Shown here: piece after piece, positions 26,876 to 36,624 of the stretch
How the letters are laid out: each line of letters opens with the position of its first letter
Numbering within the stretch: position 1 is the first letter of the stretch
From: Calothrix sp. NIES-2100
GTDB taxonomy: Bacteria; Cyanobacteriota; Cyanobacteriia; Cyanobacteriales; Nostocaceae
Direction of reading: 5' to 3'
DNA length: 64,000 bases
NCBI RefSeq assembly: GCF_002368195.1
Contig: NZ_AP018178.1
Span: forward strand, 4,317,421-4,381,420
The notes under the pieces: generated by a model
What the model was told of the DNA's origin: nothing
The model's input: only the letters and a program-made list of their open reading frames with translations
The model's database searches: none
Made by a program: the position numbers and the translations under genes

Positions 26876-28426
26876 TTATGAATATCTTTCGCGGACTACG
26901 TAATCTCCGTTCTCTCTCAAGACGAATGAACCGTCTTCTCTGAGTACAATCTCATCTATAAGGAAATCAGCATTTTCTCTAAATAAATAACCACCATCTT
27001 CTCTTAAGATGAAATCTCCATCTTCCCTTAATAAACTTTGGTAGATAAGTTCTGATGCTTCTCTTAATAAAGTGGAATCATCTTCTCTTAAGATATAAGA
27101 ACCATCTTCCCGTAAAATAACAAACTCATTAATTGGGAAGGGAGCATTAATTGATGGTACATAAAGGTTAGCGATCGCCTGCGAGAGTTTGTAGATAGTG
27201 TTGCTGGTTAAGGGCTTACTAAATCCAACAATTGTATGGAGGTTACCAAAATAGTTACTACCACCTACGGTTAAACTACTCTTGTATAGGTTTGCATCCC
27301 AATATCTAAGCCAGTTCCAAAAATCTTCACCGTTATGTCGCCCACCATTACTAGGTCTTAGGTTAGTGGGTTTAGTACCATCTACAGGGGTGATACAATA
27401 ACCGCCCTGAATGTTTTTATTATCGATGACGTAAGTTTGTGTAAGACCTCGACCCGCCCCGCTATCTCCGTGCCACTCCCAATATAAAGCCCCGATTCTT
27501 TTTTCTTTAGTGACCGCATAGGTGGCTTGTGTTGCCCTTTCTGTGGAGTTGCCTGCGTTATCAGAACCAAATTCACCTAAGAATATACAAAGGTCTAGGT
27601 CGTGTACCCGTGTGATGTAGTTTCTGAGCTTTTCAGTATATTGATCTTGAGTACTGGATGTGTCTGCATCCCAGCCCCACGTTTCATATACGTGAATCCC
27701 AAAAAGTATATTATTGTAATTAACTACGGGAGCAAACGGGTTGTTAGGGTCGCGGAATGATAGAAGATTTCTTCCTCTACTAAGGATTGCTGATGAACCA
27801 GTTGAGACTGGGTTGGCGTTGTAGTTTACACCTTCCTGTCCAAAGAACAATCCGTTGCATACAATAATATTATTAAATCCAGTATCTCTAATGGATTTGA
27901 TTAATACTTGGTACATCCTAGCCCAGGCATCAAGCTGACTAGCAGGACTCATACCTCCTGGTTCGTTTAATGGTTCAAGCCATACAAGGGGATTATTTTT
28001 ATATAAATTGGCGTAATATGCCCCAATATCAGCAACTTGTTGTAGTGTAGGGTTAGATGTTTCGGTTAACATGTACCCTGCATTCTGACCATTTACGGCG
28101 TGGCAATACTCAAGAATACATACAATACCTTCACTAGTTATTGCCTCAACAGCATTAGCAATAGATTCTGGTCGTGTATCACCAGTAAACGTTGTGTTTA
28201 ATGGATTACAACACACGCGAATGGTATTAATTCCCCAAGCCTTAGCATAAACAATTGAGTCTTCAACATAAGGCCCGATGACTCTTGTCTGACCGTTTAT
28301 AGTAACAGTACCAGCCCGCTGGTTTGTTTTGCCATATCTGTAAGCAAGAAAGTTAAATCCTCTGGGGATGAATTCAGAACCATCTGGGGCAAATATTCGT
28401 TTACCAACAATATTAAATGTGGACAT
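26876..28426 (-). CDS. GH5-like glycoside hydrolase with C-terminal REDG repeats
   Basis: 516 residues. Residues 1-390 follow the cellulase (GH5) pattern: GSEFIPRGFN, WGINTIRVCCNP, acid/base E155 in LEPLNEPGG, HVYETWGW, nucleophile E285 in FLGEFGSDN and a late tryptophan in YWEWHGD. Residues about 440-516 are short repeats of LREDGSYI/LREDGDFI type. It probably degrades host sheath or capsule polysaccharide as a tail-associated depolymerase. No signal peptide, which fits a virion protein. Substrate is not predictable. Confidence 0.8.
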   Translation of the reverse strand: MSTFNIVGKRIFAPDGSEFIPRGFNFLAYRYGKTNQRAGTVTINGQTRVIGPYVEDSIVYAKAWGINTIRVCCNPLNTTFTGDTRPESIANAVEAITSEGIVCILEYCHAVNGQNAGYMLTETSNPTLQQVADIGAYYANLYKNNPLVWLEPLNEPGGMSPASQLDAWARMYQVLIKSIRDTGFNNIIVCNGLFFGQEGVNYNANPVSTGSSAILSRGRNLLSFRDPNNPFAPVVNYNNILFGIHVYETWGWDADTSSTQDQYTEKLRNYITRVHDLDLCIFLGEFGSDNAGNSTERATQATYAVTKEKRIGALYWEWHGDSGAGRGLTQTYVIDNKNIQGGYCITPVDGTKPTNLRPSNGGRHNGEDFWNWLRYWDANLYKSSLTVGGSNYFGNLHTIVGFSKPLTSNTIYKLSQAIANLYVPSINAPFPINEFVILREDGSYILREDDSTLLREASELIYQSLLREDGDFILREDGGYLFRENADFLIDEIVLREDGSFVLRENGDYVVRERYS

Positions 28427-28432
28427 ATTTTA

Positions 28433-29086
28433 TTAACTGCTAGCTACTAGCGTTCCATCTAGATAAACTTTTTTCCCGGTTGCCCCTGAAGTAACCGCCC
28501 ACACTCTTTTAGTATTTAATGGAAAGTTAATAGATGGATTATCGTAGTTAAGTACATTATCAAACTGTGTTGCCCTGAATGTATTTTGGTCGGCATAACC
28601 GAGGATAATATTCTCGTTTGGCAAATTATTAGTAGTTTGAATAAACCAATTTGATGTAGTGATATTTGGTGTATTCTCCCGTACTATTATTGTGGATTCC
28701 TGGGCTTGCAACCACGAGCTATTTAAAACTAAAGAATCATTTGAGAATTGGATTCCTTCGGGGTTAAATATACCATCTACTATTATCTTTGGCTGTTTTG
28801 TTATATCTTCTTGGAAAGAATGTCTTGCGCGTCTACTTTGGTCGTAGAATCCTACAAGATAACCATCATTTGAGCCTACAAACTGTATTAGACTATCTAC
28901 ATTTAGTAAATCCTTGTTAGTAAACGGGATATCTACCACAACATTATCCCGTCTTACTTTCATGCAAGGGCCCCTATAGGAAGAAACAAGCCGAACTATG
29001 GAATAAACAAATTCTAAGTTCGGGAAGCTATCTAACAGTAGGTAATTACTAAAGTTTTGTCTATTTAAACCAAGCCCTAATTGCAT
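28433..29086 (-). CDS. hypothetical tail-region protein
   Basis: 217 residues, unrecognised. Soluble, beta-rich, Asn- and Ser-rich, no membrane segment. The C-terminal third (VWAVTSGATGKKVYLDGTLVAS) is typical of concanavalin-like lectin jelly-rolls in phage fibres. Lies between the small 135-residue protein and the GH5 gene. Confidence 0.5.
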   Translation of the reverse strand: MQLGLGLNRQNFSNYLLLDSFPNLEFVYSIVRLVSSYRGPCMKVRRDNVVVDIPFTNKDLLNVDSLIQFVGSNDGYLVGFYDQSRRARHSFQEDITKQPKIIVDGIFNPEGIQFSNDSLVLNSSWLQAQESTIIVRENTPNITTSNWFIQTTNNLPNENIILGYADQNTFRATQFDNVLNYDNPSINFPLNTKRVWAVTSGATGKKVYLDGTLVASS

Positions 29087-29093
29087 GATCAGA

Positions 29094-29501
29094 TTACCCC
29101 TTGTAGGCTATAACTTTGCCAGCACTTAATGCAAAGTTAGAAATATCCCCATATAAAACAAAACCCGCTGGTAGTTCTACGTTGATTGCTGGGAATGTTG
29201 TACTAGCACAGGTAAGGGTGCTAAAGGTAGCAGCCTCTATTACTTGAATAGCAACCCAAGTGCCTGGTTGTGGAAGAGTACTTGTAATTAAAGCGTGACC
29301 TTTCTTACCAAGAGAAACTTCAGTAAGGGTTTTAATATTGCTTTGGGTTTCCTCTGTTGACGCTCCAAACGGTAGGGGAAGGTTATCGTTGATGATTGTG
29401 TTGTTCTGCTCGGTAATGTATGGATCATCAACAGTACCAGAGCCAGTTGCCTTCATGTAAATGGTTCTACCGAAGACATCTTTAATTGGAATATTCGCCA
29501 T
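29094..29501 (-). CDS. hypothetical small virion protein
   Basis: 135 residues from ATG 29501 (the open frame reaches 29522, but MANIPIKDVFG is the better start). Beta-rich with PAINVELPAGFVLYGDISNFALSAGKVIAY, similar in style to adaptor or decoration proteins. Function unknown. Confidence 0.5.
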   Translation of the reverse strand: MANIPIKDVFGRTIYMKATGSGTVDDPYITEQNNTIINDNLPLPFGASTEETQSNIKTLTEVSLGKKGHALITSTLPQPGTWVAIQVIEAATFSTLTCASTTFPAINVELPAGFVLYGDISNFALSAGKVIAYKG

Positions 29502-29503
29502 AA

Positions 29504-30061
29504 TTAGGAAGCCCTTAACCAAATAGTAGGAGCAGTTGTTGCCACAGCAATTGAACTTGTGGAAGCTGTGCTAGGGTAAGCCCCATAACTTAATGTGGCT
29601 CTTAAACAAGTATTAAAGCTAGTTGAAACTGATGTAGTCCCAAAAACATAACCAGCAACAGAAGCAGATGTTCCACTAGCATTAAAAACAGCAGAACCTC
29701 CGCTTTGCATAAAAGCAAGGGCATACCACCCAGGAGAAAGAGTGACGCTGATAGTTGCTTCTTTAGAACCAGTAGAATCTATTGCTACATCACCTGCATC
29801 AACAATTAATGAAGTAGGTGTATTGCCAGAAAGATTATAAATAGCTAATCTTCCCGTGTTGCCTGCTGAGGCTGCTGTAGTGACGTTTACACAAAGCCTG
29901 TCAAAACTAGCAGTTACAGGGATATAGTAAAATACATAATAAACAGACCCAGTATTTATAGTACCAGTAGTAGGTGCGCCACCATAATGATTTATGTAGT
30001 ATCTCCCAGCCACAAAGCCTGGGTGAGACCCAGGAATACTAGGTGCAAAACTTCCGCTCAT
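29504..30061 (-). CDS. hypothetical fibre-associated protein
   Basis: 185 residues, Ser/Thr/Gly/Ala-rich, low charge, predicted beta-sandwich (ASFDRLCVNVTTAASAG, LSPGWYALAFMQSGG). Its ATG overlaps the preceding stop by one base. Such domains occur in tail fibre tips; function unproven. Confidence 0.5.
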   Translation of the reverse strand: MSGSFAPSIPGSHPGFVAGRYYINHYGGAPTTGTINTGSVYYVFYYIPVTASFDRLCVNVTTAASAGNTGRLAIYNLSGNTPTSLIVDAGDVAIDSTGSKEATISVTLSPGWYALAFMQSGGSAVFNASGTSASVAGYVFGTTSVSTSFNTCLRATLSYGAYPSTASTSSIAVATTAPTIWLRAS

Positions 30062-30906
30062 TATGCATACCTCACATTTATAATTGCATCAGAAGCAGAA
30101 CCAGCAGTGTAGGTTAATGCGGTGGTGCTGAATCCAAAGGTAATGCCAGTAGTAAAACTTACTCCTGCTCCACCAAGAAGGTCTTGACCTAATACTAGAA
30201 ATCCGCCACTTCCATAAACAGGATAGCTCCTGATAGGAGTACCAGAAGGGGCAGAAGTACTATCAAATAATTGAAGATATCTAATACTTCCGTTTAGATT
30301 CGTGCAGGTAATATTATATAAAGTTCCAGCAGAGTTCTTAATGTTTGCTCCAGCAGATGTACCTATAGCACTATATACACTAATGCCACTTGAAGGCATT
30401 AATCTATCTCTTATTGCTTGTACATCTGATTGAGAAGCTGCATTAGTGGGAAGAGGTAATGTGGATGCACTAATAGCTTGAGTAGACGGGAAGTTACTAA
30501 CTTGAATAGAGGTGTTACTAAATGCTACTGTTCCTGATATTGGTTGAGTAGATGGGAAGTTACTAACTTGAATAGAGGTGTTGCTAAATGCTACTGTTCC
30601 TGATATTGGTTGAGTAACTCCAGATCCATCAACAGGAATTCTGTTGCTAACTAAGTTTGGTAGTTTAGTGGATAATACTCGCTTAATCAAAGAGATGATG
30701 CTAAAACTCCCAGTATCAGAAGTAGCAGCCGAATCACCTGCTGAACCAAGGTCTGTATCAATATTATTTAATTTATCTATTTGAGTTAGCTGGTTAGTGG
30801 CACTAGCATCTCCACCACCTCCAGGGCCACTAGATGCAGCATTACCATTAGCATCTACTAGAAATACGGCTTCGGCGTAATCACCATTCGTTAAAGATTT
30901 TCTCAT
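30061..30906 (-). CDS. fibre-like protein with tandem 22-residue repeat
   Basis: 281 residues. Two exact-length 66-bp repeats (30478-30543 and 30544-30609) encode QPISGTVAFSNTSIQVSNFP in tandem, with a partial third unit. The rest is Ser/Gly-rich with a C-terminal beta domain. Probably a shaft or tip component. Confidence 0.55.
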   Translation of the reverse strand: MRKSLTNGDYAEAVFLVDANGNAASSGPGGGGDASATNQLTQIDKLNNIDTDLGSAGDSAATSDTGSFSIISLIKRVLSTKLPNLVSNRIPVDGSGVTQPISGTVAFSNTSIQVSNFPSTQPISGTVAFSNTSIQVSNFPSTQAISASTLPLPTNAASQSDVQAIRDRLMPSSGISVYSAIGTSAGANIKNSAGTLYNITCTNLNGSIRYLQLFDSTSAPSGTPIRSYPVYGSGGFLVLGQDLLGGAGVSFTTGITFGFSTTALTYTAGSASDAIINVRYA

Positions 30907-30909
30907 TAT

Positions 30910-31998
30910 TTAGCTTTTAATTATAAAATTCAGCACAATAAACGGAGGCATATTTTCATGTGAACCATTGCCGCCTTGAGTATTAGTAGTAATTCCTGTA
31001 CTTGCAGCAGATAAAGCTAGTCCTGTGCCACTCCGAGCAATGGAAATATTAGTGCCAGAAGTTAAGGCATCAAAATCATTAGTTACAATGAACTGATTAC
31101 CACCATTACTATCAGCAACGTAGTTACCAGTACCATCATTTCTGTTAACCCGTATCTTATGACTATGACCTGGGTCAATTACCCCGTGAATGTGTCCTGG
31201 GTCACTAATAGCATGGATGTGCCCTGGGTCATTAACCCCGTGATTATGTGAGGGTATTTGAGAAACGTTTAAAATAACTGTTTCTTGACCCCCAGTTTGC
31301 CCAACAGTTCTGTTAGTTAATCCTGTACCTTGACCAGCACCTACACCTACTCTTCCTCTGCGATCAGGTACTCTGAAGGTAGTGGTTCCATTCCCCCCAT
31401 AATTTGCACCTATAGCAGCGTATAAGGCGGGATAACTATTAATTTGATATTCTGTACCATCACACAATAACCAGCCCGTAGGAGCCAAATTACCAGCGTA
31501 TTCAACCATCATTCCTGTAGGAACTACTTGAGTAATTGGAATGGTGGCAGGGGTGATTCTATCAACTAATTTATCTCGTAGGTCTGTGATGTTGCCACTT
31601 AATGCTCCACTAGCTGTTGTAACTCTTGCTAAAGGAAAAGATTCATTAGGCAACACACTAGACTGCTGAACAGTACCATTACTTCCTACATAAATATAAA
31701 CATTTGAATTGTCGGGCAAGTTAATGGAACCAGCGGAAATTGTAACAATATTACCGCTGCTAAGTAAGATAGAACCACCCAAATAACTAAAGGTTAATCC
31801 TGAAGAGTGACTAACCTTTAATCTGTCGTAGAAATTGTAGAATCGGGATTTAATTTGGTCATTACCATCATCAAGATAATTGTCATTTATCTTTGGCCCG
31901 TGACCTATATAATCCTGACCGTCTGGTATAGGATAAGCTATTTGGTTTGCATCTTCAGCATAAAAGATGTCACCATCTTGGAAAAGTTGGCGGGTCAT
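30910..31998 (-). CDS. phage tail collar domain protein
   Basis: 362 residues. The collar domain is clear: GWLLCDGTEY, YPALYAAIG, FRVPDRRGRVGVGAG and IPSHNHG. Then three DPGHxH units (DPGHIHAIS, DPGHIHGVI, DPGHSHKI) form a His-rich run like metal-binding beta-helical needles in T4-type fibres. The N-terminal half is a baseplate-attached stalk. Ends in NMPPFIVLNFIIK, the usual collar terminus. Confidence 0.85.
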   Translation of the reverse strand: MTRQLFQDGDIFYAEDANQIAYPIPDGQDYIGHGPKINDNYLDDGNDQIKSRFYNFYDRLKVSHSSGLTFSYLGGSILLSSGNIVTISAGSINLPDNSNVYIYVGSNGTVQQSSVLPNESFPLARVTTASGALSGNITDLRDKLVDRITPATIPITQVVPTGMMVEYAGNLAPTGWLLCDGTEYQINSYPALYAAIGANYGGNGTTTFRVPDRRGRVGVGAGQGTGLTNRTVGQTGGQETVILNVSQIPSHNHGVNDPGHIHAISDPGHIHGVIDPGHSHKIRVNRNDGTGNYVADSNGGNQFIVTNDFDALTSGTNISIARSGTGLALSAASTGITTNTQGGNGSHENMPPFIVLNFIIKS

Positions 31999-32019
31999 AA
32001 TTGTTTATTCACAGATTAA

Positions 32020-33717
32020 TTAAAAAGCACTCAGAGCCACCCTACGCCACGTATTTGTAGAGACACAAACATACCAGTAGTTAGGGGAGATTTTTATATC
32101 TCCGAGATTGCCAGTAGCTGAAGAAGCAAAATCAGCAACTAAGTTTGTAGTGAAACTATTGCAATTTAGATTACCATTAACACTTGTGTTGCTGTTTAAG
32201 GTAATCTTCCCCGTGTTGCGTGCTATTGAAAGGGAGTAATCTAGATAATTACCAGCGTCGTCATGCCTTGTGATCGCAAAATCACTACCGACATTAGAGC
32301 CAGATTCAGCGTCTTGGCTTTTGAAAAACTCCCAACGAGTTAAACCAGAACTGTTAGAGAATCTTACACAAGAGCGCGAATTTGAGTTTGCCCGAATATC
32401 TAAACCAGGATTGTAAACATCACCAGAGTTAGCAATGATAGTTTTGAAGTTTGCTGTCTGATTGAATGTTGCACCCCCACTAAATACAGGAATACCATAG
32501 AAGGTGGGTGAAGTATTCTTAGCATAAAAACTAAGAATATTCTGAACGTGCTGACAAGTGGCTACTCTTGTTGTGTTATCAAATGGATCTGAAGGTGTTG
32601 TGGATTTTGGCGCACCAGTAAATTCAGGACTAGCTAAAGGAGCAAGAGCAGAAGTTAAAGCTCTCACCCAAGATGTATTAGCTATTCGTGACGAATTATC
32701 CCCAGCAGAAGGGGTAACAACATTCACGCCTCTGGATGCACGGTTGATTGTCATGCACCAACCAATGTAATTACCGGAATCATCATAGGAGTTGATGACA
32801 AAATTAGAACCAGCATTACTCCCTGATTCAGACTCCTCTGACTTCAATACCTCCCAACGTTTTGAGCCTGTGTTGTTGCTGAAACGAACAACAGACCGAT
32901 AACCATTAGCTGTTTGGATATCCAAACCAGCAAAAGCCGCACCAGGGTCATTAGTATTGGGAGGTCTGACTCGAAGTGTGTTGTTAAAGTTGGCGACACC
33001 GTTGAAGCTAGGAGAATTAACGTTAGCCTTTAAATTTAAATCACTGGATACAGATTCTATTTTTGTATAAACAGCATTTTGTGATGTGGCTAATCCAGAA
33101 CCATTCCAGCTAGAACCGTAAGGTTCAGCAGAACCCAAAATTAAATTACCATCCGGTTCTATTGGCAATAATTGCCAATAGGCACTATTAGTAGGGAGAA
33201 TTCCTACAATTGGTGAGGTACTTCTGCAAATATATACTCGATTGAGATAATTTACTAAATCCCGATACTTATAGGTAGTTAGGGAGTTAAAATCTCCACG
33301 AGGGAAAGGCCCGCCAATGTTTGCGCTTAGGCTTGGATCATTGGCAATAATTTGAGCAATACGTAGGCACCCAGTATCCAGAACATCATTCACCATCCCA
33401 GTAGGGACTAGAGTTCCAAATTGGATGGGGGTCGCGTTGGGAACTAAAGCGTAGAAATCTAACAACGCAGGCTCGATTAATTCTCCATCTCCATCTGTCT
33501 TGAAGAATTCAAACCTGTAAGTAATTTTCTTAGTCTCTGATTCCCGTAGAGTTATATCTACAACACCGTTGGTGATGGTAAATAGTTTTGGCTCAACAAC
33601 ATTAATTGAGTCGGGGTCAGGACTAATATCAGTCATTGTCCCACTCAAAGTAACCCTTAACTTACCTGTTATGGGTGTATCCCCTGAATCGAGGATTGTT
33701 CCTAATATTTGAGGCAT
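32020..33717 (-). CDS. tail fibre protein with internal duplication
   Basis: 565 residues. The N-terminal about 130 residues look like a baseplate adaptor. Two related blocks follow (SVVRFSNNTGSKRWEVLKSE and SCVRFSNSSGLTRWEFFKSQ, each with SGSNxGSxF and DDSGNY), separated by a DPFDNTTRVATCQHVQ element common in fibre shafts. C terminus ends in a small beta module (GDIKISPNYWYVCVSTNTW). Confidence 0.7.
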   Translation of the reverse strand: MPQILGTILDSGDTPITGKLRVTLSGTMTDISPDPDSINVVEPKLFTITNGVVDITLRESETKKITYRFEFFKTDGDGELIEPALLDFYALVPNATPIQFGTLVPTGMVNDVLDTGCLRIAQIIANDPSLSANIGGPFPRGDFNSLTTYKYRDLVNYLNRVYICRSTSPIVGILPTNSAYWQLLPIEPDGNLILGSAEPYGSSWNGSGLATSQNAVYTKIESVSSDLNLKANVNSPSFNGVANFNNTLRVRPPNTNDPGAAFAGLDIQTANGYRSVVRFSNNTGSKRWEVLKSEESESGSNAGSNFVINSYDDSGNYIGWCMTINRASRGVNVVTPSAGDNSSRIANTSWVRALTSALAPLASPEFTGAPKSTTPSDPFDNTTRVATCQHVQNILSFYAKNTSPTFYGIPVFSGGATFNQTANFKTIIANSGDVYNPGLDIRANSNSRSCVRFSNSSGLTRWEFFKSQDAESGSNVGSDFAITRHDDAGNYLDYSLSIARNTGKITLNSNTSVNGNLNCNSFTTNLVADFASSATGNLGDIKISPNYWYVCVSTNTWRRVALSAF

Positions 33718-33740
33718 TTTAAAAACTTATAATTAAATAC

Positions 33741-34349
33741 TTATAGCATTAGATAGGTGAAGAGTTGGGTGTCATCAACTAGCAGGTAATCTCTGACAAC
33801 TGAATCATCAAATTTAATCTCTGCCTTACACCAACACGGGCCAAACAATGTATTAATTTTCTCAACAAAGCTGACTACTGGTGTGTCTTTGTAAATTGTT
33901 TTTAGGTAGATAATATATTGCCAGGATGAGTTACCTAAAGCATCTTCCCCTAATTTAGACCGCCCAAATATAAAATCACCTTTAGATGCAATCTCATGCG
34001 CAATTTCAAAACATCTGAGAACAGTGCTTAGGCATTCCCTGGAACCTTTGTTATTCCATATCTTAGTGAAGGAATTAGACAATAGGTTTCGTTTATGACT
34101 TTCCAGCCAATTCTTGTTCCAATATATTCCTGTAAAGCCACACAATGGAGCAAGGAAATCTAACCAATTAGCATCACAGGTCAGGGGGTCGAGTTGTCTA
34201 GGTATATCATCAATTTTCCCTTTAGTGGAGATTAATAATTCATCCCAGAAAATTGTTAAATATCCTGTTACCGGGTTGTCTCTGTAAACTTCTGGTAATC
34301 TTGAGAAAATGGGGGCTTTTTCAACAACCCAAGCTTCGTATGTTTGCAT
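33741..34349 (-). CDS. phage tail protein I (gpI-like baseplate)
   Basis: 202 residues. PIFSRLPEVYRDN, then a helical region ending LDWLAPLCG-like (NWLDFLAPLCGFTG) and SFTKIWNNKGSRECLSTVLRCF, matches the P2 gpI family that attaches fibres to the baseplate. It overlaps the gpJ gene by one base, the standard J-I order. Confidence 0.75.
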   Translation of the reverse strand: MQTYEAWVVEKAPIFSRLPEVYRDNPVTGYLTIFWDELLISTKGKIDDIPRQLDPLTCDANWLDFLAPLCGFTGIYWNKNWLESHKRNLLSNSFTKIWNNKGSRECLSTVLRCFEIAHEIASKGDFIFGRSKLGEDALGNSSWQYIIYLKTIYKDTPVVSFVEKINTLFGPCWCKAEIKFDDSVVRDYLLVDDTQLFTYLML

Positions 34350-35542
34350 TAAGCTCCTCCAGTGTCAAAATCAACTGGTTCACCACCACCACGAACAGAC
34401 TCATAAATCACCCCATTATCATCAACCAATTTAATTAACAAACTATAAGGTGTTGGGAGAGTATACAGATTTGGTAGGGGTATATTTGTGGGGGAACCAT
34501 TTAAGGTGAGTGTTTGAATATTAACTATCCCGCCAGTCAAGCGGAGGTGATATTCAACCTCATTCATAACAACATCTTGACCTACTGGGTATGTGGAAGG
34601 GTTAAGATAATTCTGATAAGCATCCCATAAATCAGCTATGGTTTGGTCAATATTCGCACCAGGAGTTAATTTAGCAATCAGAGATCCACTAATAGGTAGT
34701 AGATCCATAGGACTAACGTAAAGTATAGTTCCGAGTTGGATTCTTTTACTTAGTGAATTACTAACTAAATTAAGTTGAGCATCATTAGCTGGTTCTTGGT
34801 TGGCGTTGAGTAGGAATATATGTACAGCACCTAATTCCTCTTTTGTTTTGTCTTTGGATAGCAACCCGATAGCCTTGGCAACAGAACCTTCACCTAGAAT
34901 AGTTTCGGCGGCTGTTTCATAATCATCGGCTGATACAAGACTTCTGACTCGCAACTCGGTTAAACCTCTGGCGATCGTTTGGTCTAATGTTTCTGTGTCA
35001 GTACCGCCAGAAGCAGGTTCAATGTTATTTACCTGAGAGAGAAAAGAAAGCGGTTGCGTGGGACTAGTTATTGTGTAGGCAGATAAATTATAAGCACTAC
35101 CAACTTCCTCAGCCGTAGCGGTTACGGAACCCGAAGTTAGACCTGGAGGAATTACTAGGTTTGCATCTGTGAAAAATGAATAAATGCCAGATGAATCAAC
35201 TACTTCAAAACCTTCTGGAATTGTGAAGGGAATACTTTGTGGAGAAGTAAGTGTGAAATTTAATGTAGTAACCGCTTTAGTGCCTAAACTCTGTTCTACT
35301 CCAGTTAATTTTAGAAATTTTACAACTAAAGCTAGAGGTAATTTATTAATGTAGTAAAGTAATTCTGAACCTGCAAAGGCTTGACCTTGAATTAAAGCAG
35401 CTATAGGTGAGTTTTCTGAGAAATCGTTGAGTTGACCCCCCGAAGCGTTGAATACTCTTACCTGCGCTTGGGATACCAAATCCTCTTCCGTTCTCTGGTC
35501 TAATACCACATCATCCAATGGGATTGAAGATATATCGCTCAT
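34349..35542 (-). CDS. baseplate J-like protein
   Basis: 397 residues. The N terminus (SPIAALIQGQAFAGSELLYYINKLP) and the central AGSAYNL-like turn (VGSAYNLSAYTI), GGTDTETLDQTIARG and DDYETAAETI motifs are typical of gpJ/gp6 wedge proteins. Contractile-tail baseplate component. ATGA overlap with the gp25-like gene. Confidence 0.88.
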   Translation of the reverse strand: MSDISSIPLDDVVLDQRTEEDLVSQAQVRVFNASGGQLNDFSENSPIAALIQGQAFAGSELLYYINKLPLALVVKFLKLTGVEQSLGTKAVTTLNFTLTSPQSIPFTIPEGFEVVDSSGIYSFFTDANLVIPPGLTSGSVTATAEEVGSAYNLSAYTITSPTQPLSFLSQVNNIEPASGGTDTETLDQTIARGLTELRVRSLVSADDYETAAETILGEGSVAKAIGLLSKDKTKEELGAVHIFLLNANQEPANDAQLNLVSNSLSKRIQLGTILYVSPMDLLPISGSLIAKLTPGANIDQTIADLWDAYQNYLNPSTYPVGQDVVMNEVEYHLRLTGGIVNIQTLTLNGSPTNIPLPNLYTLPTPYSLLIKLVDDNGVIYESVRGGGEPVDFDTGGA

Positions 35543-35883
35543 AGTGTAACTGTTATTGTTTCGTCCTTATCTTCATAACTCCAATAGATATTAACAACTG
35601 CTTCGCCTTGGTCGCTGATATTCCCAGTTACCTGAAAATCAATCCCAGGTACGTAAGATATTAAACCTTCCCGAATTTCAGCAGATATGGTTGTCATATC
35701 TTGGATGGAATCAAACAATGGGTCTTGCATCCCGTATTGTGGGCGCATGACCCTTTCACGGGGCATTGTTAAAAGAAAAGATAATATATGACCTTTAAAT
35801 AATTCCCCTTCCTGGGATACATCTAATGTACCCCTTACTTGATTAATACTTAATGGGAAAGAAATCCCTTTTGTAATAGCCAT
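35539..35883 (-). CDS. gp25/gpW-like baseplate wedge protein
   Basis: 114 residues. IRGTLD-like start, LTMPRERVMRPQYGMQDPLFDS and a C-terminal beta pair (AVVNIYWSYEDKDETITVTL) match the T4 gp25 lysozyme-like wedge family. Conserved in all contractile injection machines. Confidence 0.85.
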   Translation of the reverse strand: MAITKGISFPLSINQVRGTLDVSQEGELFKGHILSFLLTMPRERVMRPQYGMQDPLFDSIQDMTTISAEIREGLISYVPGIDFQVTGNISDQGEAVVNIYWSYEDKDETITVTL

Positions 35884-35915
35884 TCTAATAATTAGCTTTT
35901 GCGTAATTAAGTTAA

Positions 35916-36620
35916 TTACCAGCCACGATTGGTAATAGTATCGCCGTGTGTGTCGGTAGCTCCAACTGTAGCAATTTGATGATTATTAATACTGAAGTTG
36001 GTTGCATTAACTACTTGAATACTTGCTCCATTGGCATCCCAGACCCATGCGTTGCCACCACTACCACCTAAAGTCCATTTATGACCATAAGCATCAGCTA
36101 AGGTCACAAAGCCTGCTTCAGACAACTCTAAGTAAGCCCCTGAATCAGTTTGGAATTTAATAGACTTACCAGCTTTTATAGTGATATCTTCAGCAGCACT
36201 GGTAGTAACTGTTTTGTTTACAGTTAGGTCATCATTGCCATTAATTTCCGTGCTTCTATTGCCTGGGATACTTTCAGAATAATCATTTTGTGCAGAGTCT
36301 TTACTTCTGGGTGGATTGGTTGCATTCACTACAGACAGGTAAAATCCATTAGTCTCTACACCGTCAATGTATAAAATTAAAACCGTTTGACCCACGGCTG
36401 GTAATGGTGGGTCAATTTGGGGATAAGGTAATATTCTTCGCAACCAATCACTTTCTAAGTTAGGGGAAGATGGCAGAGAAACTTTAATTCTGCGTTTATT
36501 CTCCGGGTCACTGTTGTTAGTCACAACAGCTAAAACTGGATACTGGTGTCTCCCCTGCTGGTCTAGCGCAATCTGAGAAGCTTTCTCTGCTGTTAACCAG
36601 AGTTCAAATAACTTTTCCAT
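35916..36620 (-). CDS. baseplate spike protein (gpV/gp5 OB-fold type)
   Basis: 234 residues. An OB-fold (YPVLAVVTNNSDPENKRRIK, WLRRILPYPQIDPPLP, VGQTVLILYIDGVETNGFYL) is followed by a beta-helical spike (DDLTVNKTVTTSA, EDITIKAGKSIKFQT). Punctures the cell envelope at the tip of the tail tube. No enzyme domain; the hydrolases are on the hub protein next to it. Confidence 0.85.
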   Translation of the reverse strand: MEKLFELWLTAEKASQIALDQQGRHQYPVLAVVTNNSDPENKRRIKVSLPSSPNLESDWLRRILPYPQIDPPLPAVGQTVLILYIDGVETNGFYLSVVNATNPPRSKDSAQNDYSESIPGNRSTEINGNDDLTVNKTVTTSAAEDITIKAGKSIKFQTDSGAYLELSEAGFVTLADAYGHKWTLGGSGGNAWVWDANGASIQVVNATNFSINNHQIATVGATDTHGDTITNRGW

Positions 36621-36624
36621 TTAT

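Noticed and set aside
25717..32000. Diversity-generating retroelement acting on fibre genes
   Set aside because: No reverse transcriptase and no template/variable repeat pair with adenine-biased differences; the 66-bp repeat is a simple tandem duplication.
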